This document shows positions 6,814 through 9,749 of a stretch of DNA of 9,749 bases, in pieces. The position numbers and the translations under genes are program-made. Location: positions 1-9,749 of the forward strand of contig JAUZOB010000111.1 in assembly GCA_030706665.1 (NCBI GenBank), read 5' to 3'. The DNA comes from Bacteroidota bacterium. GTDB lineage: Bacteria > Bacteroidota > Bacteroidia > Bacteroidales > Prolixibacteraceae. The notes beneath the pieces were generated by a model. The model was not told the DNA's origin and made no database searches. It saw only the letters and a list, made by a program, of their open reading frames with translations. Position 1 is the stretch's first letter. The number at the start of each line of letters is the position of its first letter.

Positions 6814-7940
6814 AATACTACTTCCTTTTCACTTCCACGAATTTCAGCAACTTGTCCGTCTTCAATGTGAAATATTTTATAATCGGCTCCTGCACTCACA
6901 ATGATATGATCCAGATGTTCCCGGTTCGTATCAGTAATAAAAATCTGACCGAAGTGCTCTTCCGAAACCAGTTTAATAATCTGTTCAACGCGTATGGAAT
7001 CTAATTTATCGAAGATATCATCCAGAAGCAAGATCGGTTTAAGTCCGCTTATCTTGCAGATAAAATCAAACTGGGCCAGCTTCAAGGCAACAAGATATGT
7101 CTTCTTTTGTCCCTGTGAGCCTAGTTTCTTCATCGGATAATCTCCAAGTTTAAAGTGAAGGTCATCTTTATGAATTCCGACTGTAGTATGCTGAGCGGCA
7201 CGGTCACGAGGCAAAGCTTCCCGAATCAGTTCCTGAAAATCATGGTCATTCAATGCTGATTCATAAACCAGTTCCACGATTTCATGCCCTTGAGAAACGA
7301 GTTCATAGAATTTCTGAAATACAGGAAGCAGCTTTTGGATAAACTCCGCACGCTTCACGTTGATCTCTTTCCCCAAAACAATAAGTTGATCATCCCACGC
7401 TTCTAACATTCCATAATCAAAACGTTGGATTTGGGCAAAATTCTTCAGAAGATTATTACGTTGAAGGAGAGCTCTGTTATAACGAAGCAGTACATCCAGG
7501 TATTTACGGTCATATTGCGAAATAACACTGTCCATGAACTTACGTCGTTCTTCACTTCCCCCCAAAATCAGGCTTATATCAGAAGGCGAAACCATAACCA
7601 ACGGTAGAAGTCCAATATGATCAGCCAGTTTTGAATATTCCTTCTTATTTCTTTTAAATTGTTTGCTTTGACCTTTCTTCAATCCACAATGAATTACTTC
7701 CTCCTGATCATTCCGGACATAAACTCCCTGAATCGCCAGAAATTCCTCACCATGGCGGATATTCTCGGCTTCAATGGAATTTAAAAAGCTTTTGCAAAAA
7801 GAAAGATAATAGACTGCATCCAGCAGATTGGTCTTTCCGACTCCATTATTTCCAATAAAGCAATTCAACTTCGGAGAGAAAGCCAATTCAGTCTCTTCAA
7901 AGTTTTTAAAATTGAGTAATGAAAGATCACGGATATACAT
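6810..7940 (-). CDS. recF: DNA replication and repair protein RecF
   Basis: RecF is a cytosolic SMC-like ATPase of 376 residues, the usual family length. With RecO and RecR it loads RecA at single-strand gaps. The N-terminus MYIRDLSLLNFKNF is the typical family opening. The Walker A motif GNNGVGKT is at 30-37, and the Q-loop/helical region around 115-240 contains VSPSDISLILGGSEERRKFMD. The ABC signature KLGSQGQKKT is at 272-281, Walker B ILLLDD at 303-308, the D-loop DKLD at 311-314 and the switch strand FITDTN at 334-339. All ATPase motifs are intact. It is the first gene of a leftward two-gene operon with the DUF721 gene (4-nt overlap) and diverges from the TPR-protein gene across 270 bases. 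A matching promoter element is seen at 8015-8022. It is not next to dnaA/dnaN here, unlike the arrangement in many Firmicutes and Proteobacteria. Confidence 0.98.
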   Translation of the reverse strand: MYIRDLSLLNFKNFEETELAFSPKLNCFIGNNGVGKTNLLDAVYYLSFCKSFLNSIEAENIRHGEEFLAIQGVYVRNDQEEVIHCGLKKGQSKQFKRNKKEYSKLADHIGLLPLVMVSPSDISLILGGSEERRKFMDSVISQYDRKYLDVLLRYNRALLQRNNLLKNFAQIQRFDYGMLEAWDDQLIVLGKEINVKRAEFIQKLLPVFQKFYELVSQGHEIVELVYESALNDHDFQELIREALPRDRAAQHTTVGIHKDDLHFKLGDYPMKKLGSQGQKKTYLVALKLAQFDFICKISGLKPILLLDDIFDKLDSIRVEQIIKLVSEEHFGQIFITDTNREHLDHIIVSAGADYKIFHIEDGQVAEIRGSEKEVVL

Positions 7941-7992
7941 CTGACTGCTAAATTTTTAAGGCATTTACCGCCTCTTTTTCAAAAAAGGGGGA

Positions 7993-8057
7993 AACATGTT
8001 CCTTCTGTGTCGTGCAAATCTAATAAAAATAAAAGGGTAAAAAACCTTCAACATGTT
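7993..8057. repeat. Two copies of the palindrome AACATGTT flanking the recF promoter
   Basis: The self-complementary octamer AACATGTT occurs at 7993-8000 and again at 8050-8057, 57 bp apart. The predicted recF -7 box (8015-8022) and -33 region (8041-8044) lie between them. A pair of identical palindromes around a promoter would suit a dimeric regulator binding both. With only two 8-bp copies, chance cannot be excluded. Confidence 0.3.
8015..8044 (-). promoter_or_regulatory. Probable promoter of recF
   Basis: On the minus strand TAGATTTG (8015-8022) fits TAnnTTTG exactly. Eighteen bases upstream is TTTT (8041-8044), near the TTTG -33 consensus. The start site would be about 8010, leaving a leader of some 70 bases before the ATG at 7938-7940. 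Confidence 0.45.
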
Positions 8058-8144
8058 AAGCTTTATGTGCAATTCATCAGAATAGAGAACAGAAAAAGAA
8101 TAATTAGAGGAATCAGGAAAAGGAGGACGATTTATGAACAAAAA

Positions 8145-8177
8145 ATTGTAGATATTATCGCAAAAAGTTTATTTTTG
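8145..8177 (+). promoter_or_regulatory. Probable promoter of the TPR-protein gene
   Basis: TATTTTTG (8170-8177) is an exact TAnnTTTG match. ATTG (8145-8148), one mismatch from TTTG, lies 21 bases upstream. The expected start near 8182 gives a leader of about 29 bases before the ATG at 8211. The promoter points away from that of recF, so the 270-base gap is a true divergent promoter region. Confidence 0.5.
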
Positions 8178-8210
8178 CGTTGGAATTTTAGAAAAATCTA
8201 ATCAAAAGAT

Positions 8211-8897
8211 ATGGCAAACGATAAGAAAAACGTTAAGCAGGGCGAGAGCCTGGTAGAGATCGAAAGTGCTTTAACAAGATCAGAGCAGTTTATCGAGAAA
8301 AACCGTAAAATGATCAGTATTGCTGCTGTTGTTATTATTTTAGCTGTTGCCATCTTTCTTGGGGCAAAGAAGTTTTACTTCCAACCTCGCGAGAAAGAAG
8401 CACTGTCACAAATGTTTGTTGCAGAACAATATTTTGAAAAAGACTCCTATAGTCTTGCCCTTAACGGCGACGGAAACTATTTGGGTTTTCTCGATATAAT
8501 TGATCAATATAAATTTACCGATGCTGCAAATCTGGCACATTACTATGCAGGTATTTCTTTCCTTCATCTGGGTAAATTTCAGGAAGCTCTTGATCAGTTG
8601 AAGAAATTCAAAACTAGTGAGCTTAATTTAAAAGCAGTTGCAACAGGTGCACAGGGTGATGCTAATGTTGAATTGGGGAATAAAGACAAGGCTGTTTCTC
8701 TTTATGAAAAAGCTGCCTCATTCGAGAACGAATTCACAAGTCCGATCTACCTGATGAAGCTTGGTATTCTTTATGAAGACATGAATCAGCTTGACAAAGC
8801 ACTTGAAACTTATGAATCAATTAAAACTAAATTTCCTGCAAGTACTGAAGCTCGTAATGTTGAAAAATACATTGCTCGCGTTAATGTGAAAAAATAA
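8211..8897 (+). CDS. Membrane-anchored tetratricopeptide repeat protein (YfgM-like)
   Basis: The product has 228 residues: a charged N-terminal tail (1-34, ending KNRK), one transmembrane helix (about 35-51, ISIAAVVIILAVAIFLG), then a helical domain. The Lys/Arg-rich tail before the helix predicts an N-in topology with the bulk in the periplasm. Helix pairs with TPR spacing are visible at about 106-135 (AHYYAGISFLHLGKFQEALDQL), 144-172 (GDANVELGNKDKAVSLYEKA) and 179-208 (IYLMKLGILYEDMNQLDKALETYESI). This arrangement is like E. coli YfgM, an ancillary partner of the Sec translocon and periplasmic chaperones. A role in envelope protein handling is inferred from that likeness, not shown. The start ATG lies about 29 bases from the predicted start site; no strong Shine-Dalgarno is present. 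The gene ends in its own terminator (8916-8946), so it is probably transcribed apart from ribH, although the pair lie head to tail. Confidence 0.9.
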   Translation: MANDKKNVKQGESLVEIESALTRSEQFIEKNRKMISIAAVVIILAVAIFLGAKKFYFQPREKEALSQMFVAEQYFEKDSYSLALNGDGNYLGFLDIIDQYKFTDAANLAHYYAGISFLHLGKFQEALDQLKKFKTSELNLKAVATGAQGDANVELGNKDKAVSLYEKAASFENEFTSPIYLMKLGILYEDMNQLDKALETYESIKTKFPASTEARNVEKYIARVNVKK

Positions 8898-8915
8898 ATT
8901 CTATCTATACATCAT

Positions 8916-8946
8916 AAAAATCCCCTCCATTCCGAGGGGATTTTTT
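8916..8946 (+). terminator. Rho-independent terminator between the TPR-protein gene and ribH
   Basis: TCCCCTC (8921-8927) pairs with GAGGGGA (8934-8940) over a 6-base loop. The A-run at 8916-8920 pairs on with T-run 8941-8945, giving a 12-bp stem and a T-tract to 8946. It begins 18 bases after the TPR-protein stop codon and ends only about 25 bases before the ribH start. Confidence 0.9.
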
Positions 8947-8953
8947 ATTTTTG
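8946..8953 (+). promoter_or_regulatory. Possible -7 element of ribH, abutting the upstream terminator
   Basis: TATTTTTG is an exact TAnnTTTG match that starts at the last T of the terminator tract. No TTTG is found at -33; that position lies inside the terminator stem. The start site would be near 8958, about 14 bases before the ATG, which leaves no room for an FMN riboswitch. Confidence 0.38.
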
Positions 8954-8971
8954 GGAAAATCAAATTAAGCT

Positions 8972-9472
8972 ATGGCAACAAAAGATTTATCTGCTTACGA
9001 TATGAACAGTGTTCCTTCGGCTGCCGATATGAAATTCGGAATAGTAGTCTCTGAATGGAACAATGAAATCACCTTTGCTCTTGCTAAAGGTGCAGTTGAT
9101 ACACTGAAGAAACATGGTGCTACAGATGAAAACATTCATTTGCATCATGTGCCGGGAAGCTTTGAATTGACACTCGGAGCTCAATTCATTGCCGAATATA
9201 AAGATGTAGATGCTGTTATCTGTCTGGGTTGCGTTATTCAGGGAGAAACCCGTCATTTCGACTTCATCTGTCAGGGAGTGACTCAGGGTATTACTCAACT
9301 CAACATGAATTACAATATCCCTTTTATCTTTGGCCTTCTTACAACCGATAATCAACAACAGGCAATTGATCGTTCGGGTGGAAAGCTTGGGAATAAAGGA
9401 GACGAGGCAGCTGTTACCGCTATAAAAATGGTGGCGCTTCATAATTCACTGGAACAGGAAGAAGGAAAATAA
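8972..9472 (+). CDS. ribH: 6,7-dimethyl-8-ribityllumazine synthase
   Basis: Lumazine synthase condenses 5-amino-6-ribitylamino-uracil with 3,4-dihydroxy-2-butanone 4-phosphate, the penultimate step of riboflavin synthesis, in the cytosol. At 166 residues the protein is of normal length (family about 150-165). Visible motifs are the substrate-stacking segment SEWNNEIT (27-34), VPGSFELTLGAQ (60-71), CLGCVIQGETRHFDFIC (84-100) with catalytic His95, and GLLTTDNQQQAIDRSGGKLGNKGDEAA (121-147), which supplies the phosphate- and subunit-interface residues. All the expected key residues appear to be present. The N-terminal 19 residues precede the first core strand and are somewhat extended, as often in this phylum. 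No other riboflavin gene (ribD, ribE, ribBA) is adjacent. No FMN riboswitch is present in the short upstream gap. The gene is closed by the strong terminator at 9547-9590 and is probably monocistronic. Confidence 0.98.
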   Translation: MATKDLSAYDMNSVPSAADMKFGIVVSEWNNEITFALAKGAVDTLKKHGATDENIHLHHVPGSFELTLGAQFIAEYKDVDAVICLGCVIQGETRHFDFICQGVTQGITQLNMNYNIPFIFGLLTTDNQQQAIDRSGGKLGNKGDEAAVTAIKMVALHNSLEQEEGK

Positions 9473-9546
9473 TTCCCTCATTAAACTGTCAAAATCGAAC
9501 CGTTGAAAAAGGATCGAGGCGGTTATGCATACTTATTAATCACGAT

Positions 9547-9590
9547 AAAAGAAAAGGCTATTGGAGATACATCCAATAGCCTTTTCTTTT
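9547..9590 (+). terminator. Strong rho-independent terminator of ribH (symmetrical)
   Basis: A perfect 19-bp inverted repeat, 9547-9565 and 9572-9590, closes a 6-base loop (GATACA). The core GGCTATTGGA pairs with TCCAATAGCC, flanked by AAAAGAAAA and TTTTCTTTT, so it has a U-rich tail in both directions. It lies about 75 bases after the ribH stop. It may also end a leftward transcript entering from beyond the window; no gene could be recognised in 9591-9749 on either strand. Confidence 0.92.
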
Positions 9591-9749
9591 ATCCCGGACT
9601 TTGTGATACTCCAGCAGAACACGTGAATGATATTTTAAAGGATGAATTTCAATTAGAATAGCATTGTGTGGAATAGAGTCCGTCGTGCACAAGATGGTTC
9701 AGAATTTCAGCTCTAATCAGGAATCTGCACGTACTTCACAAATCGTTCC

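Noticed and set aside
8007..8201. A 64-codon + strand frame in the recF/TPR divergent gap
   Set aside because: Its Lys/Arg/Ile-rich product looks like translated AT-rich DNA, and it covers both predicted promoters and the start site of the TPR gene.
8947..8971. An FMN riboswitch before ribH
   Set aside because: Only about 25 bases lie between the upstream terminator and the start codon, far too few for the conserved RFN fold.
8987..9442. A 151-codon minus-strand frame inside ribH
   Set aside because: It is a shadow of ribH, which has all lumazine synthase motifs on the other strand.
9591..9749. The start or end of another gene at the right edge
   Set aside because: On both strands the frames are short and interrupted by stops, none with recognisable protein similarity, so no gene is called.

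Overview
The window looks like chromosomal DNA from a Bacteroidota member, most likely the order Bacteroidales (Bacteroides/Parabacteroides-like). The DNA is AT-rich. Several genes are preceded by near or exact matches to the Bacteroidota -7 element TAnnTTTG, and Shine-Dalgarno sites are weak or absent. The gene set (divergent recF and TPR-protein genes next to ribH, a secreted GH2 beta-galactosidase, a biotin-free carboxyltransferase subunit) also fits that group. The exact genus cannot be read from the sequence.

Layout, left to right. 1-233: the 3' part of a YciI-family gene on the + strand. 234-676: about 440 bases without a convincing gene, containing several inverted repeats, one of them an elaborate nested hairpin. 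677-708: a terminator for the gene to its right. 728-2443 (-): a pyruvate/oxaloacetate carboxyltransferase subunit without a biotin domain. 2519-2905: a gap with a GC-rich terminator-like hairpin. 2906-6010 (-): a 1034-residue exported GH2 beta-galactosidase with both catalytic glutamates. 6011-6522: its upstream region, with a probable promoter, a candidate operator palindrome and a stretch of unknown content. 6523-7940 (-): recF followed by a DUF721/DciA-like gene, overlapping by 4 nt and clearly an operon. 7941-8210: a divergent promoter region. 8211-8897 (+): a membrane-anchored TPR protein. 8972-9472 (+): ribH, lumazine synthase. A very strong terminator lies at 9547-9590. In 9591-9749 no gene could be recognised.

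The genes serve ordinary cell functions: central C3/C4 carboxylation, galactoside degradation in the periplasm or at the surface, DNA repair and replication (RecF plus a DciA-like protein), envelope protein quality control (TPR protein, inferred) and riboflavin synthesis. No mobile element, CRISPR array, tRNA, rRNA or defence locus was seen. The least explained material is the non-coding DNA: the nested hairpin downstream of the YciI gene, a pair of related palindromes in the same gap, a possible small RNA before the terminator-like hairpin at 2801-2836, and candidate operators upstream of the beta-galactosidase and around the recF promoter.
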